Both the position numbers and the translations under genes were made by a program. This document shows, piece after piece, positions 32,350-42,046 of a DNA stretch of 64,000 nucleotides; positions within the stretch are counted from its first letter, which is position 1; every line of letters starts with the position of its first letter. Origin of the DNA: Pectobacterium brasiliense (GTDB lineage: Bacteria; Pseudomonadota; Gammaproteobacteria; Enterobacterales; Enterobacteriaceae); assembly GCF_016950255.1 (NCBI RefSeq), contig NZ_JACGFN010000001.1, positions 434,001-498,000 on the forward strand, written 5' to 3'. Under the pieces are notes generated by a model. It was not told where the DNA came from. It saw only the letters and a list, made by a program, of their open reading frames with translations, and did no database searches.

Positions 32350-32466
32350 ATGAATGGCATTTTCAGTAAAGAAGACTTAAGTACAACCTTTAGTGTTGCA
32401 TGCTGCTTCTCTGCCGATCCTTATCTTAGTGCCTCAAGCAGTAACGACTTTGGTTTGTCTGTATAA
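32350..32466 (+). CDS. yobF: Small stress protein YobF
   Basis: A 38-residue protein: [14 protein letters not shown] then [20 protein letters not shown]. It aligns with E. coli YobF (MCGIFSKE..., FSAEPY.GAS.SN), a 47-residue heat- and envelope-stress protein also located just before cspC. GAGG lies about 13 bases before ATG. It is probably co-transcribed with cspC, 41 bases downstream. The C-terminus is shorter than in E. coli. The 300 bases before it contain no other gene I can see and probably carry the promoter and leader. Confidence 0.85.
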   Translation: MNGIFSKEDLSTTFSVACCFSADPYLSASSSNDFGLSV

Positions 32467-32507
32467 CGCCTTTTTGGCGGTTTAAACAATTAAAGGAAAT
32501 ATTTGAA

Positions 32508-32717
32508 ATGGCAAAGATTAAAGGTCAGGTTAAGTGGTTCAACGAGTCTAAAGGCTTTGGTTTCATCACTCCTGCTGACGGCAGCAAAGATGTATTCGTA
32601 CACTTCTCTGCAATTCAAGGCAACGGCTTCAAAACTCTGGCTGAAGGCCAGAACGTAGAATTCGAAATTCAGGATGGCCAGAAAGGTCCTTCTGCAGTAA
32701 ACGTCACTGCGCTGTAA
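32508..32717 (+). CDS. cspC: Cold-shock-like RNA chaperone CspC
   Basis: A 69-residue cold-shock domain protein with RNP1 KGFGFI and RNP2 VFVHF. The wording [19 protein letters not shown] and [15 protein letters not shown] is the CspC form, not CspE. CspC is made at all temperatures and melts RNA secondary structure, raising rpoS and stress mRNAs. AAAGGAAA precedes ATG. Confidence 0.96.
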   Translation: MAKIKGQVKWFNESKGFGFITPADGSKDVFVHFSAIQGNGFKTLAEGQNVEFEIQDGQKGPSAVNVTAL

Positions 32718-32734
32718 TTTTACAGCTCTGTTGC

Positions 32735-32760
32735 AAAACCCGCCATGGTGCGGGTTTTTT
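32735..32760 (+). terminator. Terminator after cspC
   Basis: AAAACCCGC (32735-32743) pairs with GCGGGTTTT (32750-32758) and a run of T's follows. Confidence 0.92.
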
Positions 32761-32845
32761 GTTGTCTGCGTTTTATCTGCACCAGTGATACTTTTATCTA
32801 CACCCGTAATGCAGTGAAGACGTTTTTAATGAGGAAAATGTGCCG

Positions 32846-33676
32846 ATGAGTTATCAGTGTCCGCTATGCCAGTTACCTCTGGAGCGACACCCGCGGCAAT
32901 GGACGTGTGGTAAACATAGCTTTGACTGTGCGAAAGAAGGGTACGTCAACCTGTTGCCGGTACAGTTTAAGCGTTCGAAGCAGCCGGGCGATAGTGCTGA
33001 AATGATGCAGGCGCGGCGCAGCTTTCTTGAAGCCGGTCACTATCAACCGCTACGCGACGCCGTTGCGCAGCACGTTGAACGTATTGTGACAGATGCTGCT
33101 GCGGCGCTGCTGGATATCGGCTGTGGCGAAGGGTATTACACTGCCGAGCTGGCTCATCGTCTCACATCGCGCAGAACGATGACGATATACGGGCTGGATG
33201 TTTCCAAAGCGGCGATTCAGCGCGCGGCAAAGCGGTATGACAACGTTGAGTTTTGCGTTGCTTCCAGCCAGCGGTTGCCTTTTCAGGATCAATCCCTTGA
33301 TGCTGTAGTAAAGATCTATGCGCCGTGTAATGACGTGGAATTGCAGCGTACCGTTAAGGTTGGCGGTTGGGTGGTGACGGTGTCTCCGGGGCCACGACAT
33401 CTTTATCAACTGAAAGCAGAAGTCTACGATGAGGTGTTATTACATCCGAGCAAAGATGAAATGCTTGCAGGCTTTCAGCTTATGGATCAGCAAACGCTCG
33501 CGTACCCAATGCCGTTATCTGGGAATGAGGCCGCGGCGCTATTGCAAATGACGCCCTTCGCCTGGCGAGCAACGCCAGACGTTAGCGAGCGACTGCGGGC
33601 GTCCACCGCGTTTAGCTGTGAAACGGATTTTATTATCCGCTTGCATCAGCGTGTTGATAGCGGTGCGATAGCGTAA
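32846..33676 (+). CDS. rlmA: 23S rRNA (guanine745-N1)-methyltransferase
   Basis: A 276-residue SAM-dependent methyltransferase (RlmA/RrmA) that modifies G745 of 23S rRNA. A zinc-binding module (Cys5, Cys8, Cys21, His24) is followed by a Rossmann domain with SAM motif [10 protein letters not shown]. Start at ATG 32846, which has GAGGA 10 bases upstream and matches the E. coli start; GTG 32840 would add two residues. The rlmA/mntP convergent pairing is as in E. coli. Confidence 0.95.
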   Translation: MSYQCPLCQLPLERHPRQWTCGKHSFDCAKEGYVNLLPVQFKRSKQPGDSAEMMQARRSFLEAGHYQPLRDAVAQHVERIVTDAAAALLDIGCGEGYYTAELAHRLTSRRTMTIYGLDVSKAAIQRAAKRYDNVEFCVASSQRLPFQDQSLDAVVKIYAPCNDVELQRTVKVGGWVVTVSPGPRHLYQLKAEVYDEVLLHPSKDEMLAGFQLMDQQTLAYPMPLSGNEAAALLQMTPFAWRATPDVSERLRASTAFSCETDFIIRLHQRVDSGAIA

Positions 33677-33739
33677 TCGAGAAGAATAAAAACGGGCAGC
33701 GCGATAGCCGGGCTGCCCGTTGATGTGAAATGTGTTTTA

Positions 33740-34312
33740 TCAGGCGGCGTAGCCGAGGTGCTCGTACAGGATATTACAGCCGATACCAATCAGAACTAGC
33801 CCGCCCATCACTTCTGCTTTTTTGCCGAGAATCGGGCCGATATAGCGGCCAATCATCATTCCGAGCGTCACCATAATCATGGTGGCGCAGCCTATTACCA
33901 TTGCAGTATGGAAAATATTGACCTGAAGGAAGGCCAGACCGACGCCGATTGCCATGGCATCCAGGCTGGTGGCGACGGCAGTACAGATCAGCAGCGCTAG
34001 ACTATGATTTTTGACTTTTTCGCAGCGGCAGTCTGAAGAACCTTTGAGGCCTTCAACAATCATGCGACCACCCAGAATCAGTAACAGCGTAAAGGCAACC
34101 CAGTGATCCCATTCGAGAATATATTGGCTGGCAAAAAAGCCCAGTGCCCAGCCGATGAGCGGAGTGATAGCTTCAATAACACCAAAGATGAGGCCGGTAC
34201 GAATGGCATCGCGGAAACGGGGATTATGCAGTACGGCACCTTTACCGATTGACGCGGCGAAGGCATCCATTGACATACCAAATGCTAGGATAAGAGTTGC
34301 TGACATATTCAT
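33740..34312 (-). CDS. mntP: Manganese exporter MntP
   Basis: A 190-residue, six-helix inner-membrane protein that exports Mn2+. The two conserved aspartate motifs of the family are present: [14 protein letters not shown] and [14 protein letters not shown]. The first helix start [12 protein letters not shown] aligns with E. coli MntP. A yybP-ykoY manganese riboswitch lies upstream. It sits 3 kb from the sitABCD metal importer, so uptake and export are close neighbours here. Confidence 0.96.
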   Translation of the reverse strand: MNMSATLILAFGMSMDAFAASIGKGAVLHNPRFRDAIRTGLIFGVIEAITPLIGWALGFFASQYILEWDHWVAFTLLLILGGRMIVEGLKGSSDCRCEKVKNHSLALLICTAVATSLDAMAIGVGLAFLQVNIFHTAMVIGCATMIMVTLGMMIGRYIGPILGKKAEVMGGLVLIGIGCNILYEHLGYAA

Positions 34313-34339
34313 TGTAAAATAGCCTCGGCTGGACGATTA

Positions 34340-34393
34340 ACCATATACACGCAGATCATCCCCAACCCGATGACGATACTACGTGTCTATGGT
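34340..34393 (-). promoter_or_regulatory. mntP leader hairpin, likely riboswitch expression platform
   Basis: Fifteen-base arms (34340-34354 and 34379-34393) match at 13 positions, with a 24-base loop able to form a further short stem. The distal arm shares 34387-34393 with the 3' end of the yybP-ykoY aptamer, so the two folds exclude each other. This is what an expression platform would look like. Confidence 0.6.
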
Positions 34394-34528
34394 CTCGCCT
34401 GCCAATCACGCTTGGCCGCCCGCACCACGTTTTATGCTCCGATGAAGATAAGACGAGTATGTTGATACGAGCATTTCCGATGAATTATTGTGAGTGTTAA
34501 TTAATCAGAAATCGGCTACTCCCCAATG
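34387..34528 (-). ncRNA. yybP-ykoY manganese riboswitch upstream of mntP
   Basis: On the minus strand the conserved signature GGGGAGTAGCC (34514-34524) is followed about 115 bases later by GGCGAGACC (34391-34399), the two hallmark segments of the yybP-ykoY aptamer. It lies 75-200 bases before mntP, which E. coli also controls with this element. Mn2+ binding should raise mntP expression. The outer P1 stem is hard to assign, so the ends are approximate. Confidence 0.87.
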
Positions 34529-34733
34529 ACGGCGCAACCTTACCATATTATTTATGATGCAAACAACACTAAAAGTTTTAAGTGTTAATAATGCAATTGA
34601 TAATTATTTTCATTTAGTTACTGAAATAGAACGGACGTACAAAATAACGACAAGGTTAATGTGGTTAAAATACCATCTAAAGAGAAGGTGTATACTCGTG
34701 GTTATTTTAAATAATCTTCCTGATGAGTTTACC

Positions 34734-35192
34734 CTATTGATTCTCAACCATAAATTTATATATTTTTTCTAAATCATCAAGCTGCGTAACCTGTATCAAT
34801 AAACGGCGCTTCTCCAATTCGATGACTAATACACCATCCTCAGATAAATTCATATTTTTAATTTTGGTATAAGGAATGAATATATTTGCATAAAAGAAGC
34901 CGGTTGATTTAAACACCAGTTTGGGACGACGAATATAGGCCAGGTAGCACGCCATGAAGGCCAGAGAAATCAAAAGATAGGTAGTGATAATAGCGCCATT
35001 ATTCATCACGTTTTGATAAATAAGAATTCCCACTAAGCCGATAAAAATCAACGTATCGAGCCGGTTCATTCGCTTCAGTGGGACGAGAAGTTGGGTTTTT
35101 CCTTTGAGTTTATCCATGATGAACTCATCATAGATGGCATAAACCAGCGCTAATGCAATCAACACGACCAGCGTGATATCTGTCATTGTCAT
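34734..35192 (-). CDS. yobD: DUF986 membrane protein YobD
   Basis: A 152-residue protein with three N-terminal membrane helices and a soluble C-terminal domain ([21 protein letters not shown]...). Recognised as YobD, conserved between manZ and mntP in enterobacteria. No function is known; the tail [19 protein letters not shown] resembles a PH-like fold. It begins about 60 bases after manZ and may be co-transcribed with manXYZ. Confidence 0.92.
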   Translation of the reverse strand: MTMTDITLVVLIALALVYAIYDEFIMDKLKGKTQLLVPLKRMNRLDTLIFIGLVGILIYQNVMNNGAIITTYLLISLAFMACYLAYIRRPKLVFKSTGFFYANIFIPYTKIKNMNLSEDGVLVIELEKRRLLIQVTQLDDLEKIYKFMVENQ

Positions 35193-35253
35193 CCGTATTC
35201 CCCTTGTCCATCATAAAAAATGGCCGGGTGTGTTGGCACCCGGCCACTGAACA

Positions 35254-36096
35254 TTACACGCCGAGCAGGCCGATCCAGTACCCGAAGATACCAATGGCGA
35301 AGAAGCCCATAATTAGCCACAACGCGTTTACTTTGCGCCGCAACAGCCACATACAGCCGAACGTCAGCAACAGGGGAACGAGCCCTGGCATGAGCTGGTC
35401 AAGGATGGATTGAACGGTGGTCACTGTGGTTTCCCCGTTCTGATTCGTCACTGTCGACACCACCATCGGGATGTTGACGTGAGTCCATTTATTGACCAAT
35501 GCCCCCATGACGAATAAACCGAGAATAGAGGCGGCCTCCGTCATTTTTTGCAGGAAACCACCACCCATATCGCTGACGATATCGATCCCTTTGCGGTAGC
35601 CGTAGGCGACGCCATAGTAACGCACCAGCAGGCGAACCACGTTAAACAAGATGAAGAAGATAACCGGCCCCAACAGGCTACCGCTCATGGCAATCCCTGC
35701 ACCGAGCGCAGCGAATACCGGACGGGCGGTGCCCCAGAATATCGGGTCACCGACGCCAGCCAGTGGCCCCATCAGCCCGACTTTCAGGCCGTTTATTGCC
35801 GCATCGTCAATAGGAGCACCGTTTGCACGTTGCTCTTCCATCGCCATCGTTACGCCGAGTATCGGCGCGGCAACAAAAGGCTGTGTATTGAAGAACTCCA
35901 GATGGCGCTTGATTGCCTGTTTACGCTCTTCCGAATTTTCAGGATAAAGACGGCGAATCACCGGCACCATGGAAAAACAGAAGCCGAGCGCCTGCATACG
36001 TTCAAAGTTCCAGGAGCCTTGAAACAGGTTGGAACGGATAAACACCGCGCGGATGTCGCTGTCAGTGAGTTTTTTAACATTCGTATTTTCGACCAT
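35254..36096 (-). CDS. manZ: PTS mannose-type IID component
   Basis: A 280-residue IID subunit of the mannose phosphotransferase system that, with IIC (ManY), moves glucose, mannose and glucosamine inward while they are phosphorylated. Motifs include GLKVGLMGPLAGVGDPIFWGT split as GLKVGLMG..GVGDPIFWGT. The start is ATG 36096 with AGGAG upstream; the GTG at 36105 would add MRK and is less likely. Confidence 0.96.
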   Translation of the reverse strand: MVENTNVKKLTDSDIRAVFIRSNLFQGSWNFERMQALGFCFSMVPVIRRLYPENSEERKQAIKRHLEFFNTQPFVAAPILGVTMAMEEQRANGAPIDDAAINGLKVGLMGPLAGVGDPIFWGTARPVFAALGAGIAMSGSLLGPVIFFILFNVVRLLVRYYGVAYGYRKGIDIVSDMGGGFLQKMTEAASILGLFVMGALVNKWTHVNIPMVVSTVTNQNGETTVTTVQSILDQLMPGLVPLLLTFGCMWLLRRKVNALWLIMGFFAIGIFGYWIGLLGV

Positions 36097-36110
36097 TTTT
36101 CTCACTCCTG

Positions 36111-36908
36111 TTAATCCAGTTCGTTATCAAGGTTGTTATTGCCTGATGAAACCGGCTGGCCTTGAACCTTGTTATATTTCGGGCTGAGCTGGATATACAG
36201 CACCGCCATCACAATACCAATTACGCCCAGCGCCACCAGGTTAAACTCGGTGAACGCGGCGGTAACGAAGCCAAGATAAAAGAACGGCATCAGGTAGCCC
36301 GCGCGCATCATGTTAATGACCATCGCGTAGCCGACAACAACAATCATGCCCCCGGCGATATTTAGGCCGTTGGTCACCACTTCCGGGATGGCGTTCAACA
36401 GCGCGTGGACGGCGTCGGTACCAACGGAAACGGCAACGATTACCGCAGGAATCGCGATACGCATAGCCTGTAGCAGTAGGGCAGAAACGTGAATCCAACT
36501 GATAGCCGTTAGATTACCTCGCTCTGCCGCGCTGTCTGCCGCATGCTGGAACGCAACGGTGATGGTACGAACAATGATGGTTAATACTTGCCCAGCGGCA
36601 GCGAGCGGAATGGCCAGAGCAATCCCTGCGCCGATCCCCTGACCGCCGGCAATGACCAGAATGGTTGAGATAATGGACGCCAGCGCCGCATCTGGTGCTA
36701 CGGCCGCACCGATGTTCATCCAGCCTAACGCGATCATTTCCAGCGTACCGCCGATAATGATCCCCGTTTTTAAATCACCTAACACTGCACCAATCAGCGT
36801 ACAGGCGACGAGTGGACGGTGGAACTGGAATTCATCAAGAATCGAACCCATCCCCGAAACACACGCGACGAGAAATATCAGCACAATTTGAAGTGTGGTA
36901 ATCTCCAT
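36111..36908 (-). CDS. manY: PTS mannose-type IIC component
   Basis: A 265-residue IIC membrane subunit carrying the sugar-binding site. It starts MEITTLQIVLIFLVACVSGM and has the family motif GGTLEMIALGWMNIGAAVAPD. AGGAGAAG precedes ATG 36908; the longer frame to 36953 has no support. The manX-manY gap is about 180 bases, wider than in E. coli, and contains no gene. Confidence 0.96.
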   Translation of the reverse strand: MEITTLQIVLIFLVACVSGMGSILDEFQFHRPLVACTLIGAVLGDLKTGIIIGGTLEMIALGWMNIGAAVAPDAALASIISTILVIAGGQGIGAGIALAIPLAAAGQVLTIIVRTITVAFQHAADSAAERGNLTAISWIHVSALLLQAMRIAIPAVIVAVSVGTDAVHALLNAIPEVVTNGLNIAGGMIVVVGYAMVINMMRAGYLMPFFYLGFVTAAFTEFNLVALGVIGIVMAVLYIQLSPKYNKVQGQPVSSGNNNLDNELD

Positions 36909-37085
36909 CGTACTTCTCCTATAAAATGTGTCTGAGTAAAAATAAATCGCCATCCCCGTTGATTTCCCATGTCGACATAAAGCTTTTCAATATCGACATA
37001 AATGCATATCTTGAAAATCGTCAGGTCTATAAAGCTATTATTGATGGTGACATTCGCGTTAATAACCGTCGTAGCACGATAGGTA

Positions 37086-38054
37086 TCAACGCGGCATTTT
37101 GTTAATTAAGTCCATCATTTTAATTCGGGAATCGGTTGATACTTTCCGAACCTCCAATTCAATACCGCGTTTATCTAATTCACGGAACGCCGCAATATCC
37201 TTCTCATCGATAGAGACGGCATTATTGACCTGCGTTTTCCCCTGTTTGAATGCCATCCCGCCAATATTGACCGAGGTGATATTTACGCCATTTTCGATCA
37301 GCGTTAATACATCCGTCGGATTGGTGAACAGCAGCATCACGCGGTCGGCGGCATATTTCGGATTGTCATAAACACGAACGGCTTTTGCCACATCCACCAC
37401 GTGCGCGGTAACGCCCGGTGGCGCAACCTGAGTCAGCAACGTTTTACGCACGTGATCGGCGGCGACTTCATCGCTGACAACAATAATGCGCGAAACATTG
37501 GTTTCTTTCGTCCAGCGGGTGGCTACCTGACCATGAATCAGGCGGTCGTCGATACGAGCCAGCCCAATCTTCATGTGTTCGCCGGGTCCTGCCGGTGTGG
37601 GTACAGCGTTGGCCTTTGGGGTTGGTGGAGGAGAAGGGGGCGCGACGTTGGATTTTTCCTGATGTTTCAGGGCTTTTACGCCATCTCTGCCAGTTTCCAA
37701 CGCGATAGAAACCAGATCGGAGAAGGACGGATTATCATCTCGGGCCATAAAGGTTTCCGCTAGCATGGGAATATTCACGCCGGCGATAACATCATGGTTT
37801 TCTTTGTCGGTGACGAGGCGGCTGGCGGCGTTGAATGGGCTGCCGCCCCAGGTATCAACGAGAAACAGCACGCCTTGTGATGTGTCTAACTGCGTGAGTT
37901 TTTCCTGATATTTTTCTATCAATGTTTCGGCGTTTTCTCCAGGAACGAAATCAATCCAGGCGACATTACTTTGCTCGCCAAGAATCATTTCTGCTGTCTT
38001 TAACAGCGGTCCCGCAGTGGCGCCGTGAGTGCATAACATGATTGCAATACTCAC
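37086..38054 (-). CDS. manX: PTS mannose-type IIAB component
   Basis: A 322-residue cytoplasmic phosphocarrier. IIA (about 1-130) has its active His10 in CTHGATAG; IIB (about 160-322) has His174 in DDRLIHGQVATRW. They are joined by a Pro-rich linker (about 138-158, APPSPPPTPKANAVPTP) that varies between species. Phosphate passes from HPr to His10, to His174, to sugar. It heads manXYZ; a Mlc-like palindrome and a CRP half-site lie upstream. Confidence 0.97.
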   Translation of the reverse strand: MSIAIMLCTHGATAGPLLKTAEMILGEQSNVAWIDFVPGENAETLIEKYQEKLTQLDTSQGVLFLVDTWGGSPFNAASRLVTDKENHDVIAGVNIPMLAETFMARDDNPSFSDLVSIALETGRDGVKALKHQEKSNVAPPSPPPTPKANAVPTPAGPGEHMKIGLARIDDRLIHGQVATRWTKETNVSRIIVVSDEVAADHVRKTLLTQVAPPGVTAHVVDVAKAVRVYDNPKYAADRVMLLFTNPTDVLTLIENGVNITSVNIGGMAFKQGKTQVNNAVSIDEKDIAAFRELDKRGIELEVRKVSTDSRIKMMDLINKMPR

Positions 38055-38236
38055 TTGCTACCTCCTCACGTTCACGATCAAAAAAGAGTCAATGTGTCAG
38101 GAAACCGGGTTCGCGTTCACGAGCTGAACGTTAACCGTCGCGGTATTAGTATGGCTGCAAGAAAAAATTTTACCGTGGATTCATGACATTCACTGTGTTC
38201 CTCCAGGTTGTCAGGCTAGAAATCGTGACTGACAGA

Positions 38237-38262
38237 TTTATTTTACTTATCGAAAAAATAAA
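38237..38262. promoter_or_regulatory. Candidate Mlc operator upstream of manX
   Basis: TTTATTTTAC and GAAAAAATAAA form a near-palindrome resembling Mlc sites such as those before E. coli manX and ptsG. Mlc represses manXYZ without glucose transport. Confidence 0.45.
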
Positions 38263-38265
38263 TAG

Positions 38266-38281
38266 TGTGATGATGCTCTAA
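38266..38281. promoter_or_regulatory. Candidate CRP half-site upstream of manX
   Basis: TGTGATGATGCTCTAA has one full CRP half-site. It follows the Mlc-like palindrome by 3 bases. Confidence 0.3.
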
Positions 38282-38399
38282 TGCTGACCAGTTAAACCAC
38301 GGGCTAAAAGGGCGCTGAATAGGAAATTTAGACGCGTTATCAATGCGAAGCCGACCGGAAGAAATTCTTTGTGAAAATTGGTAACAACCTGTTAGAGTA

Positions 38400-38564
38400 A
38401 ACATCCCTTAAATTGCTTAGGAGCACCGGGCATCAGCCCTTCCCATGGACTGTCACCGACAAAACGTTCTCTGTTTCCCCGCTAATGCTGGCGGTTTTCT
38501 GTACTCAGTTGGTCACTCAGACCACATTCAGAATCTCTCTGATTCACACCAACTCTTTTTATTA
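38400..38564 (+). promoter_or_regulatory. Structured yoaE leader with terminator-like hairpins
   Basis: About 220 bases before yoaE show several stems in a row: GGGC/GCCC (38428-38439), CCGCTA/TGGCGG followed by TTTTCT (38479-38500), and a larger hairpin AGTTGGT/ACCAACT (38507-38513 with 38548-38554) enclosing GAATC/GATTC, followed by CTTTTTATTA. The last two look like intrinsic terminators in an mRNA leader. I do not see the GGGGAGTAG core of yybP-ykoY here. See findings. Confidence 0.5.
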
Positions 38565-38622
38565 CCATTCAATGCGGCTCATGCATTGATGTCATCTGCT
38601 CGTTCATTTTCTGGAGTCTGAC

Positions 38623-40179
38623 ATGGAATTTTTGCTAGATCCTTCAATCTGGGCAGGCCTATTGACGCTGGTGGTACTGGAAATTGTTCTGGGTATCGAC
38701 AATTTGGTGTTTATCGCCATTTTGGCGGATAAATTACCTCCCAAACAGCGAGATAAAGCCCGCATTATCGGTTTAAGCCTGGCGCTGTTAATGCGTCTGG
38801 GGCTGTTGTCTTTGATTTCCTGGATGGTCACACTGACGCGTCCACTGTTTAGCCTTGGCGATTTCAGCTTCTCGGGTCGTGACCTGATTTTGCTGTTCGG
38901 TGGCGTGTTCCTCTTGTTTAAAGCCACGATGGAACTGCATGAACGGCTAGAGAATAAAACGCACGACGGCAATGGCAATCGCGCCCACGCGAGCTTCTGG
39001 GCTGTGGTGGCACAGATCGTCGTGCTGGATGCCGTGTTCTCGCTGGATGCCGTGATTACTGCTGTGGGCATGGTGGATCACCTGGGCGTCATGATGACGG
39101 CGGTGATCATTGCGATGGGCGTCATGCTGATTGCTTCTAAACCGTTGACCCGATTCGTCAACGCGCATCCAACGGTGGTTGTCCTGTGTCTCAGCTTCTT
39201 GCTGATGATTGGTTTGAGCTTGATGGCGGAAGGTCTTGGCTTCCACATTCCGAAAGGTTATCTGTATGCGGCGATTGGCTTCTCAATCCTGATCGAAATG
39301 TTTAACCAAATTGCCCGTCATAACTTTATGAAGCATCAGTCGCACCGTCCTTTGCGTGAACGTACCGCAGAGGCCATTCTGCGCCTGATGGGGTCACGGA
39401 AAAATACGGACGACGTGGATGCGGATGAACCGCAGAAGAAACTCACAACCGAGGAATTCGCCGAAGAAGAGCGCAATATGATCAGCGGTGTGCTGACGTT
39501 AGCCTCGCGTTCGCTGCGCAGCGTGATGACGCCGCGTACTGAAATTTCCTGGGTGGATAGCGCAAGTTCTGTCGAACAGATCCGTATGCAATTGCTGGAT
39601 ACGCCTCACAGCCTGTTCCCAATCTGTCGTGGCTCGCTGGATGAGCTTATCGGTGTCGTCCGCGCCAAGGATCTGCTGGTGGCGCTGGAAACGCAGACCG
39701 ATGTGGAAAGCTTTGCTGCGGCTAACCCGCCAATCGTCGTGCCGGAAACGCTGGATGTGATTAACCTGCTGCCCGTTCTGCGTCGTGCGAAAGGTAGCCT
39801 GGTCATCATCACCAACGAGTTTGGTGTGGTGCAAGGGCTGGTCACGCCGCTGGACGTACTGGAAGCGATTGCGGGTGAGTTCCCGGATGAAGACGAAACG
39901 CTGGATATCATCCCAGACGGCGAAGGCTGGCTGGTGAAAGGCGGAACCGATCTACACGCTTTACAACAGGTGGTGGATAGCAGCGAGCTGGTTGACCCGA
40001 AGGAAGAGTATGCTTCACTGGCAGGAATGCTGTTGGCGCATAGTGATGAGTTCCCGAAAGTCGGTGCCATCATCGAGTTGTACAACCTGCGTTTCCACAT
40101 CATCGATGTGTCCGAATACCGAATTGAACTGGTGCGTGTAGAACGCATCATCGATCGGGAAGAGGATGAAGAGGCGTAA
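38623..40179 (+). CDS. yoaE: TerC-family/CBS/CorC membrane protein YoaE
   Basis: A 518-residue protein: TerC-like seven-helix domain (about 1-240, with the acidic motifs [11 protein letters not shown] and [16 protein letters not shown]), a pair of CBS domains (about 290-420) and a CorC/HlyC C-terminal domain (about 430-510). The length equals E. coli YoaE. TerC-domain proteins have been linked to metal efflux. It is divergent from manX, as in E. coli. Confidence 0.95.
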   Translation: MEFLLDPSIWAGLLTLVVLEIVLGIDNLVFIAILADKLPPKQRDKARIIGLSLALLMRLGLLSLISWMVTLTRPLFSLGDFSFSGRDLILLFGGVFLLFKATMELHERLENKTHDGNGNRAHASFWAVVAQIVVLDAVFSLDAVITAVGMVDHLGVMMTAVIIAMGVMLIASKPLTRFVNAHPTVVVLCLSFLLMIGLSLMAEGLGFHIPKGYLYAAIGFSILIEMFNQIARHNFMKHQSHRPLRERTAEAILRLMGSRKNTDDVDADEPQKKLTTEEFAEEERNMISGVLTLASRSLRSVMTPRTEISWVDSASSVEQIRMQLLDTPHSLFPICRGSLDELIGVVRAKDLLVALETQTDVESFAAANPPIVVPETLDVINLLPVLRRAKGSLVIITNEFGVVQGLVTPLDVLEAIAGEFPDEDETLDIIPDGEGWLVKGGTDLHALQQVVDSSELVDPKEEYASLAGMLLAHSDEFPKVGAIIELYNLRFHIIDVSEYRIELVRVERIIDREEDEEA

Positions 40180-40208
40180 GCCGTTCTGCGTGAGTAGATG
40201 ACAAAATG

Positions 40209-40236
40209 AAGCCCCGCCAATTGGCGGGGCTTTTTA
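40209..40236 (+). terminator. Terminator after yoaE
   Basis: AAGCCCCGCC (40209-40218) pairs perfectly with GGCGGGGCTT (40223-40232) across AATT and T's follow. A's on the other flank suggest it also serves sdaA. Confidence 0.92.
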
Positions 40237-40286
40237 ATCTGTAGAAAGAAAAACAGAAGTGGGGTGCGGGCTAATCACTCAGCTTT

Positions 40287-41651
40287 TTAATCACACTGTA
40301 CTTTAATCGCCAGTCCGCCCCGTGAGGTTTCGCGGTATTTAGCGTTCATGTCTTTACCCGTTTCGTACATGGTTTCAATCACCTTATCCAGCGAGACGCG
40401 TGCTTCGCTGGTGCGGCGGGTTGCCATGCGGGCGGCGTTAATCGCCTTAACGGAAGCAATCGCGTTGCGCTCGATGCACGGAACCTGTACTTGGCCAGCG
40501 ACCGGATCGCAGGTTAAGCCCAGATTGTGTTCCATGCCGATCTCGGCGGCGACGCAAACCTGTTCCGGGCTCGCACCCATCAGCTCTGCCAGTCCAGCGG
40601 CGGCCATGGAGCAGGCGACGCCCACTTCACCCTGACAGCCTACTTCAGCGCCGGAGATGGAAGCGTTCATTTTGTACAGAATGCCGACCGCGCCTGCCGC
40701 GAGGAAGTAACGAATATAAATGGTCGGGCTAACCGGCTCGATGAAGTGGTCGTAATAAGCGAGAACGGCAGGGACGATGCCGCACGCGCCGTTCGTTGGC
40801 GCGGTAACCACACGGCCACCTGCGGCGTTCTCTTCATTCACCGCCAGCGCGAACATATTGACCCAATCCACTACGTTCATCGGATCGTTAGACAGCTTAT
40901 CGGAAGACACCAGCATACGGCGCAGCGCAGAAGCACGACGTGGTACGCGCAGCGGGCCGGGTAAAACACCTTCTGTGTTCATGCCGCGATCGATACAGGC
41001 ACGCATCGTCTGCCAGATATCGGCAAAGTAAGCGTCAATGTCCTGACGACTGTGCAGTGCCAGCTCGTTACGCATCACCATCCCAGAAAGCGACAGGCCA
41101 CTTTGTTTGCAGTGATCCAGCATCTCTTTGGCGGAATTGAACGTATAGGGAACGGATACATCCGTGGCGCTGTCTTTGCCAAAATTCTCTGCATCGACGA
41201 TGAAGCCACCGCCGATGGAGTAATAGGTTTTGCTATAAATTTCTTTATTGCCAGCAAAGGCGGTGATGGTCATGCCGTTTTCGTGCAGCGGCAGGTTTTC
41301 ACTGCGGAAAACCATGCCACCTTCGCGTGGGAAATCGACCTCGTGCTGCCCGTTAGCCAACAGCAGGCGTTCGCGTTGCTCAACATCGCGGATGAAACCG
41401 GGAATGGCATCAATATCAACGGTATCCGGCATGTTGCCCGCCAGCCCCATAATGATAGCGATATCCGTATGGTGGCCTTTACCCGTCAGCGACAGCGAGC
41501 CATACACATCGACGGCAATGCGCGTGGTGGCGGTCAGTCGATCCTGGTTGATCAATTCATCGACAAATTGCTTACCGGCTTTCATCGGTCCAACCGTATG
41601 AGAGCTAGAGGGGCCAATACCGATCTTAAACATGTCGAAAACGCTTATCAC
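40287..41651 (-). CDS. sdaA: L-serine dehydratase 1
   Basis: A 454-residue Fe-S enzyme that deaminates L-serine to pyruvate and ammonia. It starts MISVFDMFKIGIGPSSSHTVGPM with the substrate-binding SSSHT motif, and has the cluster cysteines near the C-terminus (GVACS, and TCDPVAGQVQVPC with C-x10-C). E. coli length. The 395-base gap before it (41652-42046) is AT-rich and probably carries its promoter; I see no gene there. Confidence 0.96.
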   Translation of the reverse strand: MISVFDMFKIGIGPSSSHTVGPMKAGKQFVDELINQDRLTATTRIAVDVYGSLSLTGKGHHTDIAIIMGLAGNMPDTVDIDAIPGFIRDVEQRERLLLANGQHEVDFPREGGMVFRSENLPLHENGMTITAFAGNKEIYSKTYYSIGGGFIVDAENFGKDSATDVSVPYTFNSAKEMLDHCKQSGLSLSGMVMRNELALHSRQDIDAYFADIWQTMRACIDRGMNTEGVLPGPLRVPRRASALRRMLVSSDKLSNDPMNVVDWVNMFALAVNEENAAGGRVVTAPTNGACGIVPAVLAYYDHFIEPVSPTIYIRYFLAAGAVGILYKMNASISGAEVGCQGEVGVACSMAAAGLAELMGASPEQVCVAAEIGMEHNLGLTCDPVAGQVQVPCIERNAIASVKAINAARMATRRTSEARVSLDKVIETMYETGKDMNAKYRETSRGGLAIKVQCD

Positions 41652-42020
41652 GCGAAACTCCTCAAAGACTCAGGGTCGTACCCACTCTTTATTATCCGAT
41701 CGCCTGCATCCGGTTCCTTCATCATAATCAGATAGTTATGCTGCGAATTATCTGATGATTTCGGTTCCAGCGAGACATGACCTGAATTTTAGTGGATATA
41801 TACCCAAAGATTAGAATAAAACTCGTCAAATCGCGCTATTGTAGTGTGGAATATGTTGTGTGGCTTTCTTTTTCGCATGAAATAAACTTATGTCATCACA
41901 TAATTTAACTTATCCTAAATGTGAGTTAAGTCATTGTAAATTCTATAACTGAATGCTTTTTGATCGCAAAGGCCGCTTTTTAAATAAGGATATTTGGCGA
42001 GGGAAAAGAAGTGGTGAGCC

Positions 42021-42042
42021 AAAAGCCGCTGAACGCGGCCTT
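42021..42042 (-). terminator. Terminator after nudL
   Basis: On the minus strand GCCGC pairs with GCGGC across GTTCA and is followed by TTTTGG. It lies 5-26 bases past the nudL stop. Confidence 0.75.
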
Positions 42043-42046
42043 GAGC

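Noticed and set aside
34554..34772. 72-codon plus-strand frame upstream of and overlapping the end of yobD
   Set aside because: It runs over the mntP/yobD intergenic region, is very AT-rich, has no ribosome-binding site and overlaps the 3' end of yobD.
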